Assembly: GCF_036227325.1 (NCBI RefSeq)
Contig: NZ_CP109467.1
Coordinates: 3,286,001 to 3,350,000, forward strand
Source: Streptomyces sp. NBC_01465
GTDB taxonomy: Bacteria > Actinomycetota > Actinomycetes > Streptomycetales > Streptomycetaceae
Length of the DNA: 64,000 nucleotides
Direction of reading: 5' to 3'
This document shows positions 28,079-37,665 of this stretch, in pieces (the first letter of the stretch is position 1; each line of letters opens with the position of its first letter). The position numbers and the translations under genes are program-made. The notes beneath the pieces are model-generated. The model saw only the letters and a program-made list of their open reading frames with translations. It did not search any database and was not told the DNA's origin.

Positions 28079-29731
28079 GTGAACAACACCGGACAGCTGT
28101 CCCGCAGAAGCCTGCTCGCCGCCGCCGGGTTCGCCGGCCTCGCCGCCCTCACCGGATGCGGCAGCGGCGACGACGGCTCCACCGACGCCAAGGACCTGTC
28201 GAAGAAACGGGCCGGCGCCATGGAGAAGTACGGCGTGGGCGATCAGTTCAAGGCGACCAAGGCGCTGAGCTTCACCATGCTGCACAACGACATGCCGGCG
28301 TATCCGCTGAAGAAGAACTGGCTGTTCTGGCAGGAGCTGACTAAGCGCACCGGAGTCACCATCACGGTGACCTCCGTGCCGCTGGCCGACTTCGAGAAGA
28401 AGAAGAGCCTGCTCATCGGGGCGGGCGACGCACCGCTCATCCTCCCCAAGACGTACCACCCCGGCGAGGTCCCGTTCGTCGCGTCAGGGGCGATTCTGCC
28501 GCTCAGCGAGTACGTGGACCTGCTGCCGAACTTCCAGGACAAGGTGAAGAAGTGGAAGCTGGAGGCGGAGCTCGATGCCATCCGCCAGTCCGACGGCAAG
28601 TACTACATCCTCCCCGGCCTGCATGAGCGGGTGAAGCCCGGCTACTCCCTCTCCTTCCGCACCGACATCCTCGCCCGTCACAACCTCGCCCTGCCCACCA
28701 GCTGGGACGAGGTGTACGAGGTCCTGAAGGCGCTCCGCGCGGCGTACCCGGATGTCATCCCCTTCTCCGACCGATGGGGCTCGGTGCAGCCGGCCGGCGC
28801 CCTGCTGCAGTACATGGCGCCGGCGTTCGGCACGGTCGGCGGCTGGGCGTACAGCAATGCCGACTTCGACTTCAAGGCGAAGAAGTTCATCTTCCCGGGC
28901 GCATCGGACGGCTACCGGCAGATGGTGGAGTTCCTCCACAAGCTGGTGTCGGAGAAGCTGCTCGATCCCGAGGGCTTCACCCAGACCGACGACCAGGCGA
29001 CGCAGAAGCTGCTCGCCGGGAAGTCCTTCGCGATCAGCGCCAACCCGCAGGAGCTGGCCGCGAACTACCGCTACAACCTGCAGCGGCAGATCAAGGGTTC
29101 CGACATCCAGATGATCCCGACCCCGACCGGCCCGGCGGGATCGGCGATCGATGGCACCCGCCTGGAGAACGGCCTGATGATCAGCACCAAGGCCACCAAG
29201 CGCGAGGACTTCGTGGCCATGATGCAGTTCATCGACTGGCTGTGGTACTCGGACGCGGGCCAGGAGTTCGCCAAGTACGGAGTCGAGGGCGTCACGTACA
29301 CCAAGCCGGCTCCCGGCCAGTACAAGGTCAAGGACGGCATCAATTTCCAGGGTTCCGACCCGGGCGCGGCCAAGGACATCCAGAAGGACTACGGCTTCAC
29401 CAACGGCGAGTTCACCTATGGCGGCAACTGGTCCCTGGTCTCCTCCTCCTTCACCCCCGACGAGAAGAAGTTCCAGGACGCCATGGGCACACGCACCCTG
29501 CTGCCCATCGACCCGGCGCACCCGCTGGAGTCGATGGAGCAGGAGCAGGCGACGCTGTGGGAGACCTCGCTGAAGGACCACGTCACGCAGAACACCCTGA
29601 AGTTCGCGCTCGGCAAGCGGCCGCTCTCGGAGTGGGACGCGTACGTCAGCGAGCTCAAGGCCAAGAACATGGACCGCTACATCGCTCTCCACAACAAGGC
29701 CTACGAGCGTTTCCGGAAGGAGCACGGGTGA
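28079..29731 (+). CDS. ABC transporter substrate-binding lipoprotein, YtcQ type
   Basis: A 550-residue binding protein of the large class that binds branched oligosaccharides. The N-terminus carries a twin-arginine motif SRRSLL followed by lipobox LTGC with Cys27, so export is probably by Tat as a folded lipoprotein. The mature part has LSFTMLHNDMPAYPLKKNWL and a middle rich in aromatic residues. The GTG at 28079 follows GGGAG. The stop overlaps the next gene as GTGA, which links binding protein and xylosidase synthesis. Confidence 0.93.
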   Translation: MNNTGQLSRRSLLAAAGFAGLAALTGCGSGDDGSTDAKDLSKKRAGAMEKYGVGDQFKATKALSFTMLHNDMPAYPLKKNWLFWQELTKRTGVTITVTSVPLADFEKKKSLLIGAGDAPLILPKTYHPGEVPFVASGAILPLSEYVDLLPNFQDKVKKWKLEAELDAIRQSDGKYYILPGLHERVKPGYSLSFRTDILARHNLALPTSWDEVYEVLKALRAAYPDVIPFSDRWGSVQPAGALLQYMAPAFGTVGGWAYSNADFDFKAKKFIFPGASDGYRQMVEFLHKLVSEKLLDPEGFTQTDDQATQKLLAGKSFAISANPQELAANYRYNLQRQIKGSDIQMIPTPTGPAGSAIDGTRLENGLMISTKATKREDFVAMMQFIDWLWYSDAGQEFAKYGVEGVTYTKPAPGQYKVKDGINFQGSDPGAAKDIQKDYGFTNGEFTYGGNWSLVSSSFTPDEKKFQDAMGTRTLLPIDPAHPLESMEQEQATLWETSLKDHVTQNTLKFALGKRPLSEWDAYVSELKAKNMDRYIALHNKAYERFRKEHG

Positions 29732-31245
29732 GCATCCGCGTACCCGACGAGCCGATCGGACCCTTCTCCGACGCCTGGCGTGCCTGCGTGGGCACGGGCA
29801 GGATCGAACTCGCGCTGCGCCGCGACTACCAGGACTCCCTCGCCCTGATCCAGCAGGAGATCGGATTCCGGCACATCCGCGGGCACGGGCTGCTCAGCGA
29901 CGGCATGGGGGTCTACCGGCCGTACGAGTGGCAGGGCGAGCGGCGCGTCCTCCACTCGTTCACCTACGTCGACCAGGTCATGGACGCCTATCTGGAACTC
30001 GGCATCCGCCCCTTCATCGAACTCGGCTTCATGCCCAGGGAGTTGGCGTCCGGCGACCGGACCGTCTTCTGGTGGCAGGGCAATGTCACCCCGCCGTCCT
30101 CGCACCGCGAGTGGGCGGACATGGTGCGGGCGCTGCTGACCCATCTGGTGCGGCGGTACGGCCTGGAGGAGGTCCGCACCTGGCCGATCGAGGTCTGGAA
30201 CGAGCCAAATCTCCCCGACTTCTGGCTGGGCGCGGACGAGGCCGCCTACCACCGCCTGTACGAGGCGACCGCGCACGCCGTCAAGGAAGTCGATGCCTCG
30301 CTCCAGGTGGGCGGACCCGCGATCTCACCCGGTTCGGACGACTGGATGGCACGGTTCGCGGAGTTCGCGGAGAAGAACGGGGCGCCGGTGGACTTCGTGT
30401 CCCGGCACGCGTACACCTCGGGGGAGGCGCAGCCGGTGCCGTTCGGTGCGTACCAGCCGATGGCACCGGCGGACGGGCTCCTCGAACAGTTCGGGCAGCC
30501 GCGCCGGGCCCTGAAGGGGACGGCGCTGGAGGGGCTCCCGGTGCACATCACGGAGTTCAACTCCTCCTACCGGCCCGACAACCACATCCACGACACCGCC
30601 TTCAACGCCGCTTATCTGGCACCGGTGCTGGCCTCCGGCGGAGACTTCGCCGACTCCTTCTCGTACTGGACGTTCAGTGACACGTTCGAGGAGATGGGGG
30701 TACCCACCGCGCTCTTCCACGGCGGTTTCGGGCTGCTGACGCACCGCCAGGTGAAGAAGCCGACGTTCCACCTCTACGCCTTCATGGCGCGCATGGGCGA
30801 GGAACTGCTGGCACGCGGCGCCGACCATCTGGTCACCCGGAGTGCCGCCGACGGACGGGTGACGGTGCTCGCCTGGTCGCCCGTGGATCCGGGCGGGGCC
30901 ACCGCCGGCCCCTCGGCCACGCACGCGCTGCGCCTGTCCGTGCCGGTGGGCGACGGTGAGGTGTTCGCCGTGCGGTCGACGGTGGACGAGGAGCGGGGCA
31001 ACGCGTACGCGGCCTGGCGCCACATGGGCAGCCCCCGCTCCCCCGGCATCCGGCTGCTCGATGTGCTGTACGAAGCGGCCGAACCCGCCCGCAGCCACAG
31101 CCGGCACACCGCCGAGGGCGGCCGCGTCGACCTCGCCCTCACCCTGACCCGCCATGAAGTGACCCTGGTGGAGCTGGAGTTGGTCGACGACGAGGCTCCC
31201 GCGTGGTGGGACGAGCGGCGGCTCCTCGGAGGCGAGGCCGCATGA
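29728..31245 (+). CDS. GH39-family glycoside hydrolase, probable beta-xylosidase
   Basis: A 505-residue cytoplasmic glycosidase. The acid/base is Glu159 in WPIEVWNEPNLPDFW and the nucleophile is Glu276 in HITEFNSSYRPDN, the spacing expected for GH39. The barrel is followed by a beta-sandwich C-terminal domain. GTG at 29728 overlaps the binding-protein stop. It should release xylose from the non-reducing ends of imported oligomers; arabinose- or iduronate-type substrates are alternatives within the family. Confidence 0.88.
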   Translation: MSIRVPDEPIGPFSDAWRACVGTGRIELALRRDYQDSLALIQQEIGFRHIRGHGLLSDGMGVYRPYEWQGERRVLHSFTYVDQVMDAYLELGIRPFIELGFMPRELASGDRTVFWWQGNVTPPSSHREWADMVRALLTHLVRRYGLEEVRTWPIEVWNEPNLPDFWLGADEAAYHRLYEATAHAVKEVDASLQVGGPAISPGSDDWMARFAEFAEKNGAPVDFVSRHAYTSGEAQPVPFGAYQPMAPADGLLEQFGQPRRALKGTALEGLPVHITEFNSSYRPDNHIHDTAFNAAYLAPVLASGGDFADSFSYWTFSDTFEEMGVPTALFHGGFGLLTHRQVKKPTFHLYAFMARMGEELLARGADHLVTRSAADGRVTVLAWSPVDPGGATAGPSATHALRLSVPVGDGEVFAVRSTVDEERGNAYAAWRHMGSPRSPGIRLLDVLYEAAEPARSHSRHTAEGGRVDLALTLTRHEVTLVELELVDDEAPAWWDERRLLGGEAA

Positions 31246-31928
31246 GCGGGGGTGCGGCGGCTTCCGGTTTCGGTACGGGACCGCTGTCGCGCGCCTCCGC
31301 CCTGATCCACACGCTGCTCGTCGTCGAGGTCATGCTCCTCGCGGCGGCCTCTCCCGGTCTCGCCGCGCTGCTCCTGCTGGGCCGTGCCCCGTCGAACCTT
31401 CCCCTGGCGGCGGTGTGTCTGGTGCCGCTCGGCCCCGCCGTGTCCGCCGCCGTACATGTGCTGCACCGCCGCACCCGGGATCTGACCGAGCTGCACCCGG
31501 CGCGGGCCTACCGGCGGGCGTGGCGGCTGAACGCGCTGCCCGCGCTGCGCCTGTGGGCGCCCCTGCTGGCCTGGCTGACGGTCATCGGCTTCTCCCTCAC
31601 CCACTTCCCGGCGGCCGGGGTGCCCGGCTGGTGGGCGGGGCTGCTCGCGCTGATCGGCGGGGCGTCGCTGGTGTGGGGCGGCCATGCGCTGGTGATCAGC
31701 GCGCTGTTCGCGTTCCGTACGGCCGACACCGCCCGGCTGGCCGCGTACTTCGTCCTGCGCCGCCCGGGAGCGTCCCTGGCCGTTCTCTCCCTGCTCGTCC
31801 TGACCGCGGGCCTCACCCTGCTGGCCACCGAGGCAGCGGCGGTCCTGCTCGCCGCGCCCCTGCTGATGTCGCTGCTGCACGGCCTGCGCACGGTGATCGC
31901 CGAAACCGAGGAGGACTTCACCGTATGA
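31242..31928 (+). CDS. YesL/DUF624-like membrane protein
   Basis: A 228-residue integral membrane protein with about five to six hydrophobic segments (for example LLVVEVMLLAAASPGLAALL). It has the family-like pattern of an early LGRAP loop followed by RRTRDL and ARAYRRAWRLN. Such proteins accompany LplB/YtcQ-type importers in plant polysaccharide loci, but their role is unknown. Start and stop both overlap neighbours in ATGA, so its amount is tied to the enzymes on both sides. Confidence 0.7.
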   Translation: MSGGAAASGFGTGPLSRASALIHTLLVVEVMLLAAASPGLAALLLLGRAPSNLPLAAVCLVPLGPAVSAAVHVLHRRTRDLTELHPARAYRRAWRLNALPALRLWAPLLAWLTVIGFSLTHFPAAGVPGWWAGLLALIGGASLVWGGHALVISALFAFRTADTARLAAYFVLRRPGASLAVLSLLVLTAGLTLLATEAAAVLLAAPLLMSLLHGLRTVIAETEEDFTV

Positions 31929-33955
31929 GCTCCGCACCCCGCACCTCCAAGATCCCCTACGGCGGGGACTACAACCCCGAGCAGTGGCCCGAGGAGGTCT
32001 GGGACGCGGACCACCGGCTGTTCACGCAGGCCGGGATCGACACCCTGACCGTGGGTGTCTTCGCCTGGTCGCTCCTCCAAAGCGCCCTGGACACCTATGA
32101 CTTCACACCGCTGGACCGGATCCTGGACCGCGCGGTCGCCGAGGGCCGGCAGGTCGTCCTCGCCACTGGCACGGCCGCTCTGCCGCCCTGGCTGGCGAAG
32201 GCGTACCCCGAGGTCAACCGCACCGACTTCGAGGGCCGAAGGCACCGTTACGGCTCGCGGCACAACTTCTGCCCGAGCTCACCTGTGTACCGCGAGCTGT
32301 CGACGGCGCTCGCCCGCCGCCTGGCCGAGCGCTACGCGGGCTGCCCTGCGCTCATCGCCTGGCACATCAACAACGAGTACGGCGGCGCCTGTTACTGCGA
32401 GCTGTGCGCGGAGGCCTTCCGTGACTGGCTCCGCGCGCACCACGGCACACTCGACGCCCTCAACGACGCCTGGTGGACGACCTTCTGGTCGCACCGCTAC
32501 ACGGACTGGGCCGAGATCGAACCGCCGAGCGCCCTCACCGAACACTGGCGCGGCCCCGACCACACAGCCTTCCAGGGCATCACGCTCGACTACCACCGCT
32601 TCATGACGGACGCCCTGCTCGGCTGCTTCCTCGCCGAAAAGGCGGCGATCAGGGAGCACAGCGCGGACACCCCGGTGACCACCAACTTCATGGGCCTGTT
32701 CCGCCCGCTGGACTACCACCGCTGGGCACCGCACCTCGACTTCGCGTCCTGGGACAGCTACCCGCCCCTCGACGCACCGCCGACCGTGGCGGCGCTCGCG
32801 CACGACCTGATGCGCGGGCTCAAGGACGGCGCACCGTTCTGGCTGATGGAGCAGACCCCGTCGACCACGGCCTGCCGTGACGTGAACCCTCTTCGCCGTC
32901 CTGGGGAGTTGAGGCTGGCGAGCTGGCAGGCGGTGGCGCACGGAGCGGACGCGGTCCTGTACTTCCAGATGCGGGCCTCGCGCGGTGCGTCGGAGAAGTA
33001 CCACGGTGCGGTGATCGGTCACGCCGGACGCGCGGACACCCGCGTCTTCGGCGAAGTGGCCGCGCTGGGTGCGGAGTTGACGGGAGCCGGGGCACTGACG
33101 CTGGGCGCGCGCACCCCGTCCCGTACCGCGCTGCTCTTCGACTGGGACAGCTGGTGGGCCCTGGAGATCTCGGACGGCCCGTCGCGCCTCGTGAAGTACA
33201 CGGACGTCGTGCACCGCTACTACCGGGCGGCGCGTGCGGCGGGCGCCGATGTGGACGTCGTGCCGGTGACAGCCGATCTGTCGGCGTACGACGTGGTCAT
33301 GGCCCCCGTCCTGCACCTGGTCAAGGGGGACCTGGCGGACCGCCTGGAGGCGGTGGCCGCGCGCGGCGGCACGGTCCTGACGACCTTCCTCTCCGGCCGG
33401 GGCGACACCCACGACCGGGCCTTCCTCACCGACGTACCGGGGCCGCTCGCACCGCTCCTGGGCATACGCGTGGACGAATGGGACTCCCGCCCCGCCGGCG
33501 TCACGAACGGGGTGCTGCTGCCGGACGGCACGCGCGCCGAGGGCAGCCTGGTCTTCGAGATCGTCGTTCCCCAGGGCGCCGTGCCCCTCGCCGCGTACGA
33601 GGCCGACTTCTACGCGGGCACCCCCGCGATCACCCGTCACCGGCGCGGCCGCAACGGTGGCGAGGGCTGGTACGTGGCCACCCACCTGGACCAGGCGGGC
33701 ACCGACTGGGTGGTGCGGCAGGTCCTGGCCCGCCACGGCCTGATCGGGCCGTACGCGGCGCACACCACGATCGAGACGGCGAACCGGCTGACCCCGGACG
33801 GCCGCCGCCTCCTCTTCCTCCTCAACCACACCGGGCAGCAGGCCGAGTTGGAGGTCCAGGAGCCTGCGACCTCGCTGCTCACCGGAGAGCACCTCAAGCA
33901 GGGCGACCCCCTGACCCTCGATCCGTACGGGGTCGCTGTGCTCCTCGCCGGGTGA
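31925..33955 (+). CDS. GH42-family beta-galactosidase-like glycosidase
   Basis: A 676-residue enzyme of glycoside hydrolase family 42. The acid/base is Glu151 in HINNEYGG and the nucleophile is Glu309 in FWLMEQTPST. The N-terminus IPYGGDYNPEQWP is the family signature, and the trimerisation and C-terminal beta domains follow (GLIGPYAAHTTIE). In this xylan setting it may remove galactose or alpha-L-arabinopyranose side groups, not lactose. ATG overlaps the upstream stop. Confidence 0.93.
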   Translation: MSSAPRTSKIPYGGDYNPEQWPEEVWDADHRLFTQAGIDTLTVGVFAWSLLQSALDTYDFTPLDRILDRAVAEGRQVVLATGTAALPPWLAKAYPEVNRTDFEGRRHRYGSRHNFCPSSPVYRELSTALARRLAERYAGCPALIAWHINNEYGGACYCELCAEAFRDWLRAHHGTLDALNDAWWTTFWSHRYTDWAEIEPPSALTEHWRGPDHTAFQGITLDYHRFMTDALLGCFLAEKAAIREHSADTPVTTNFMGLFRPLDYHRWAPHLDFASWDSYPPLDAPPTVAALAHDLMRGLKDGAPFWLMEQTPSTTACRDVNPLRRPGELRLASWQAVAHGADAVLYFQMRASRGASEKYHGAVIGHAGRADTRVFGEVAALGAELTGAGALTLGARTPSRTALLFDWDSWWALEISDGPSRLVKYTDVVHRYYRAARAAGADVDVVPVTADLSAYDVVMAPVLHLVKGDLADRLEAVAARGGTVLTTFLSGRGDTHDRAFLTDVPGPLAPLLGIRVDEWDSRPAGVTNGVLLPDGTRAEGSLVFEIVVPQGAVPLAAYEADFYAGTPAITRHRRGRNGGEGWYVATHLDQAGTDWVVRQVLARHGLIGPYAAHTTIETANRLTPDGRRLLFLLNHTGQQAELEVQEPATSLLTGEHLKQGDPLTLDPYGVAVLLAG

Positions 33956-33965
33956 GGTCCGCCCG

Positions 33966-35933
33966 TCAGTGGATCGTGCGTCCGTGGGCGTCCGGAACGC
34001 CGGAAGCCCTCAGGAAGTAGCTGTTGATCTGGTCGCGCCACTCGCGGGCGCAGCGCAGCTGCTCCTCGTACCTTTCGCTGACGCGTGCGTGCACCCCGGG
34101 CCGCACGAGTCCGCCGAGCGAGGCCCACACCTGCTGCGCCGCCTCGACTTCTTCCACGCCCTCGAAGTGGGTGTCGTAGATGTGCTGGATCACTGTCCTG
34201 CCGCTGTGCAGCACATGGCCGTACGGCACATGGTGGAAGAAGAGCAGCAGCTCGTCGGGGCAGGTGTCGACGCTCTCGTAGGTCTCGGCCCATGCCTTCT
34301 CGTACTGCGCCGCGTATCCGGTCCCGGTGGCCCGGCTGCGGTCGACACCGATGCCGTCACGGTCGGCGAAGTGGTAGGTCCCCCAGGGGCTGTACTCGTA
34401 CCCCTCGACGCTCGGCCCGTAGTGGTGTCCCGGCTGCACCATGAAGCCGACGCCGAGCGGGGCGGTGTATTTCTCGTACGTCGCCCAGGACCCGCCCAGC
34501 ACGGCCCGCAGTCCGGACCGCAGCCGCTCGGGGTCACTGCTCGCCTCCGGCTGGAACGTCAACTCGATCCATTCCGCCAGGAGTTGACCGAAGTCGGCAT
34601 CCGGGTCCCAGGCCAGCCGCCCGAAGGCGTACAGATTGAACTGCGCGAGCGGATGCCCGGTCCAGAACGGGTCGTCGCCCGCATTCGACACAGCGACGAG
34701 CCCGCCGCCCCCGGCGATCTCGCCGACCGACGGCGCCCCCTCCCCTCCGGGCCTGAACCGCAGCACCTCGCTCCACATCGGCGCGAGTGCGCACGCATGG
34801 CGCTGCTGCCCGGTGTACTCCTGGGTGGCCTGCAGCTCGACGGCGACGCGGGTGCGGGGCAGCGCGCCGATGACCGGCGAGACGGGCTCGCGGGTCTGGA
34901 AGTCGATCGGCCCGTGCTTGACCTGCAACACCACATTGTCCGCGAACTGCCCGTCCAGAGGGGCGAATTGGTCGTGCGCGGCGCGCGCCCGGTCCGTGGT
35001 CCGGTCCCGCCAGTCCTGCCGGTGGTCGTAGACGAAGGCCCGCCAGTGGACGGTGCCGCCGTACGGGGCGAGGGCCCCGGCGAGCGCGTTGGCGCCGTCG
35101 GCGTGGCTGCGCCCGTACGCGAAGGGCCCCGGCTGCCCCTCCGAGTCGGCTTTGACGACGAAGCCGCCGAAGTCGGGGATGGCGGCGTACACGCGCGCGG
35201 CGGCCTGCCGCCACCATTCGCGCACGCGGCCGTCGAGCGGATCCGCGGTGTCGAGCCCGCCGAGGACGACGGGCGCGGCAAAGCTGACGGCGAGGTGCGT
35301 CCGGATCCCGTGGACACGCAACTCCCTTGCGATGTCCGCCACTTCACCGATCCGGCCCGTCAGCAGCCGGGCCTCGGAGGCATGCACATTGACGTTGTTC
35401 ACGCTGATCGCGTTGATGCCACAGGCGGCGAGCAGCCGACCGTACACCCGTACACGGTCCAGTTCGCCGCGCGCCCGCCCGTTCTGCCAGAAGAGCGAGC
35501 CGCCCGCGTACCCTCGCTCGACCTGGCCCATCACGGGGTGGACGTCGACGTTGTCCCAGTGGTCGAGCATGCGCAGGGCGAGTGCGGGGCGATGCGTCTC
35601 GGCCGGAGCGTCTGCGAAGGCGGCTTTCCCCAGCCGCACGACGTGGAAGTAGCCGTACAGCAGGCCGGCGCCGGTGGAGGCGGTGACGACGGCGCGCCGG
35701 CCGGCCCGCTCCAGCGTGAACCCCTCACCGCTCCCGCCCTCGGCAAGCCGCAGCGTCAGATCGGCCGGCTCACTCCCGCCGACCACGCTCTCGCCGAACA
35801 TCCCGCACGCACGGGCGACCTCGTCCCGTACGGTCCCGACGAGCACCCCGTCGCCGTCCACCCGCACGGTTCGCGCCCCTACGGCGCGCAGCGCCTCGTC
35901 GGGCAGCCAGGCCGGATCGATCGTCTCACCCAT
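33966..35933 (-). CDS. GH67 alpha-glucuronidase
   Basis: A 655-residue intracellular enzyme that cuts (4-O-methyl-)glucuronic acid from the end of aldouronic acids produced from xylan. Family segments include LALRMLDHWDNVDVHPVMGQ, ACGINAISVNNVNVHA, the active-site strand VVKADSEGQPGPFAYGRSHA and LQVKHGPIDFQTREPVSP. The start is ambiguous between ATG 35933 and GTG 35939; neither has a ribosome-binding site. It converges on the GH42 gene with a 10-bp gap and supplies the side-chain activity that completes the island. Confidence 0.95.
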   Translation of the reverse strand: MGETIDPAWLPDEALRAVGARTVRVDGDGVLVGTVRDEVARACGMFGESVVGGSEPADLTLRLAEGGSGEGFTLERAGRRAVVTASTGAGLLYGYFHVVRLGKAAFADAPAETHRPALALRMLDHWDNVDVHPVMGQVERGYAGGSLFWQNGRARGELDRVRVYGRLLAACGINAISVNNVNVHASEARLLTGRIGEVADIARELRVHGIRTHLAVSFAAPVVLGGLDTADPLDGRVREWWRQAAARVYAAIPDFGGFVVKADSEGQPGPFAYGRSHADGANALAGALAPYGGTVHWRAFVYDHRQDWRDRTTDRARAAHDQFAPLDGQFADNVVLQVKHGPIDFQTREPVSPVIGALPRTRVAVELQATQEYTGQQRHACALAPMWSEVLRFRPGGEGAPSVGEIAGGGGLVAVSNAGDDPFWTGHPLAQFNLYAFGRLAWDPDADFGQLLAEWIELTFQPEASSDPERLRSGLRAVLGGSWATYEKYTAPLGVGFMVQPGHHYGPSVEGYEYSPWGTYHFADRDGIGVDRSRATGTGYAAQYEKAWAETYESVDTCPDELLLFFHHVPYGHVLHSGRTVIQHIYDTHFEGVEEVEAAQQVWASLGGLVRPGVHARVSERYEEQLRCAREWRDQINSYFLRASGVPDAHGRTIH

Positions 35934-35961
35934 GCCCACAGTCCACAGCGCGCCGCTCTAA

Positions 35962-35982
35962 TTCGTCAACCCCCTTAACAAA
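35962..35982. promoter_or_regulatory. AT-rich dyad upstream of the alpha-glucuronidase gene
   Basis: TTCGTCAA (35962-35969), CCCCC, TTAACAAA (35975-35982) form an imperfect inverted repeat, 6 of 8 positions matching, 29 bp before the start. The site overlaps TTGACG on the complement, a possible -35 box. Confidence 0.4.
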
Positions 35983-36016
35983 TCAAGCCGCCCCCGTCCT
36001 GGCGGACAATGGGACG

Positions 36017-37207
36017 GTGACCGACCCCGACACCTTCTCCGCGCTGCTCACCCCCGAGGGCCGCACCCTCCTCGCCGAGCTCAAGGCGTACGACCCCGCC
36101 CAGGAGCTCGCCCACGCGACCCGCCTGCGCCGCACGCACGCCCCCGAGCTCGTCTCCGCCGCGCTCGCGCAGGCGAGACTCCGCCAGCGGGCCGTCCCCA
36201 AGTTCGGCGAAGCGGACGCCTACCGGATGTTCTTCACGCCCAACGGGGTCGAGCAGGCCACCCGCACCACCGTCGCCGAGTACCGCGCCCACCGCCTCGC
36301 GGACCAGGGCGTACGCAGCCTCGCCGACCTCTGCTGCGGCATCGGCGGCGACGCGATCGCGCTCGCCCGGGCCGGCATCAAGGTCCTCGCGGTGGACCGC
36401 GACCCCTTCACCGCCCAGGTCACCGAGGCCAACGCCGACGCCCTCGGCCTCTCCGACCTCATCGAGGTCGTCTGCGCGGATGTCACGGACATCGACACGA
36501 CCCCGTACGACGCCGTCTTCGTCGACCCCGCCCGCCGCGGCGGCCGCGGCCGCATCTTCGACCCCGAGGCGTACTCGCCGCCGCTCTCCTGGGCCACCGC
36601 GACCGCCCGAAGCGCACCCAGGGCCGCCCTCAAGATCGCCCCCGGCATCCCGCACGAGATGATCCCGCCCGAGGCGGAGGCGGAGTGGATCTCCGACAGC
36701 GGAGACGTGAAAGAAGCAGTCCTCTGGTTCGCCACGACCCCCGGCCTCCGCCGCGCCACCCTGCTCCCCTCCGGAGCCACCCTCACGGGCCGCGGCCTGC
36801 CGAATCCCCCCGTACGCAAGCTCGGCCGCTACCTCTACGAACCCGACGGCGCCGTCATCCGCGCCCACCTGGTCGCCGAGGCGGCCGAAGACCTCGACGG
36901 CGGCCTGATCGACGAGACCATCGCGTACATCACCGCCGACGAACTGCGCCCGACCCCCTACGCCACCGCGTACGAGATCACCGACGAACTCCCCTTCGGC
37001 ATGAAGAAGTTGAAGGCGATCCTCCGCGAGCGCGAGGTCGGCAACCTCACCGTCAAGAAGCGCGGCTCCGCCGTCGAGCCCGAAGAGGTACGGCGCAAGG
37101 TCAAGCCCCAGGGCAGGAACGCGGCCACGGTCTTCCTGACCCGCGTCGCGGGCGCGCCCACGATGCTGATCGGGCACCCCGCACAGGCGCCTACGCCAGG
37201 TCCGTGA
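36017..37207 (+). CDS. Class I SAM-dependent methyltransferase with THUMP-like domain
   Basis: A 396-residue protein. SAM-binding motif I is LADLCCGIGGDAIALARAG at about residues 101-119, followed by the acidic strand end AVDRDP and the strand DAVFVDPARRGGRGR. The last 80 residues (GNLTVKKRGSAVEPEEVRRK) match the THUMP-like C-terminal domain of this actinobacterial family. The substrate is unknown; RNA or a ribosomal component is likely from the domain pairing. The start is GTG at 36017. Its 3' end overlaps the next gene by 17 bp tail to tail. Confidence 0.85.
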   Translation: MTDPDTFSALLTPEGRTLLAELKAYDPAQELAHATRLRRTHAPELVSAALAQARLRQRAVPKFGEADAYRMFFTPNGVEQATRTTVAEYRAHRLADQGVRSLADLCCGIGGDAIALARAGIKVLAVDRDPFTAQVTEANADALGLSDLIEVVCADVTDIDTTPYDAVFVDPARRGGRGRIFDPEAYSPPLSWATATARSAPRAALKIAPGIPHEMIPPEAEAEWISDSGDVKEAVLWFATTPGLRRATLLPSGATLTGRGLPNPPVRKLGRYLYEPDGAVIRAHLVAEAAEDLDGGLIDETIAYITADELRPTPYATAYEITDELPFGMKKLKAILREREVGNLTVKKRGSAVEPEEVRRKVKPQGRNAATVFLTRVAGAPTMLIGHPAQAPTPGP

Positions 37208-37556
37208 GCTCGTCCGCGTACACCTGTGACAGCGGCTGCGGCCCCACGTACTGCTGGCAGTTGCAGGTCCCGCGCTCGTAGCTCACCGGCTTCTTGTCCG
37301 CGTCCCAGGCCGTCGGCACCTCCACCGACTCATGACATTTGCCCTGCTTGTCATGTTTGGCGAGATGGTGCGTGCACCCGCAGACCGGCTCCGGCGGTTT
37401 GTGCGCCGCCTCGATCTCCCGGCGCTCCCGCTCGGCCGCCTCGACCCGCTCCATCCGCCGCTCGTGCCGCGTACGCAGGGCGGTGCGGCCCGTATCGGCG
37501 ATCCAGCCGAATCCGCCCACCATGAAGAAGATGAACACCCACCAGAACCACTGCAT
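37191..37556 (-). CDS. Small membrane-anchored protein with Cys/His motif
   Basis: A 121-residue protein of unknown function. It starts with a membrane segment rich in aromatic residues (MQWFWWVFIFFMVGGFGWIA), followed by a charged helix (RHERRMERVEAAERERREIE) and a C-terminal cluster CGCTHHLAKHDKQGKCHE ... CNCQQYVG that could bind zinc or another metal. The ATG at 37556 follows GGGGCGG. It converges with the methyltransferase gene. The membrane anchor plus metal-site layout suggests a small cytoplasm-facing sensor or adaptor, but this is a guess. Confidence 0.75.
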   Translation of the reverse strand: MQWFWWVFIFFMVGGFGWIADTGRTALRTRHERRMERVEAAERERREIEAAHKPPEPVCGCTHHLAKHDKQGKCHESVEVPTAWDADKKPVSYERGTCNCQQYVGPQPLSQVYADELTDLA

Positions 37557-37665
37557 TTGACCGCCCCTTCCCCTGCCCGGCGCAAACGCTCCCCTCAAGG
37601 TTACGCGGCCCCCGCGCCACCCGGACGGACCTCGCGCCGGGCGCGACGGAGCGCAGCGCCGCAGC

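Noticed and set aside
24899..35933. Second sugar island as a mobile element
   Set aside because: No flanking direct repeats, tRNA target, integrase or transposase remnant is visible, and base composition looks like the surroundings. The GH3 scar suggests old rearrangement, not a current mobile unit.
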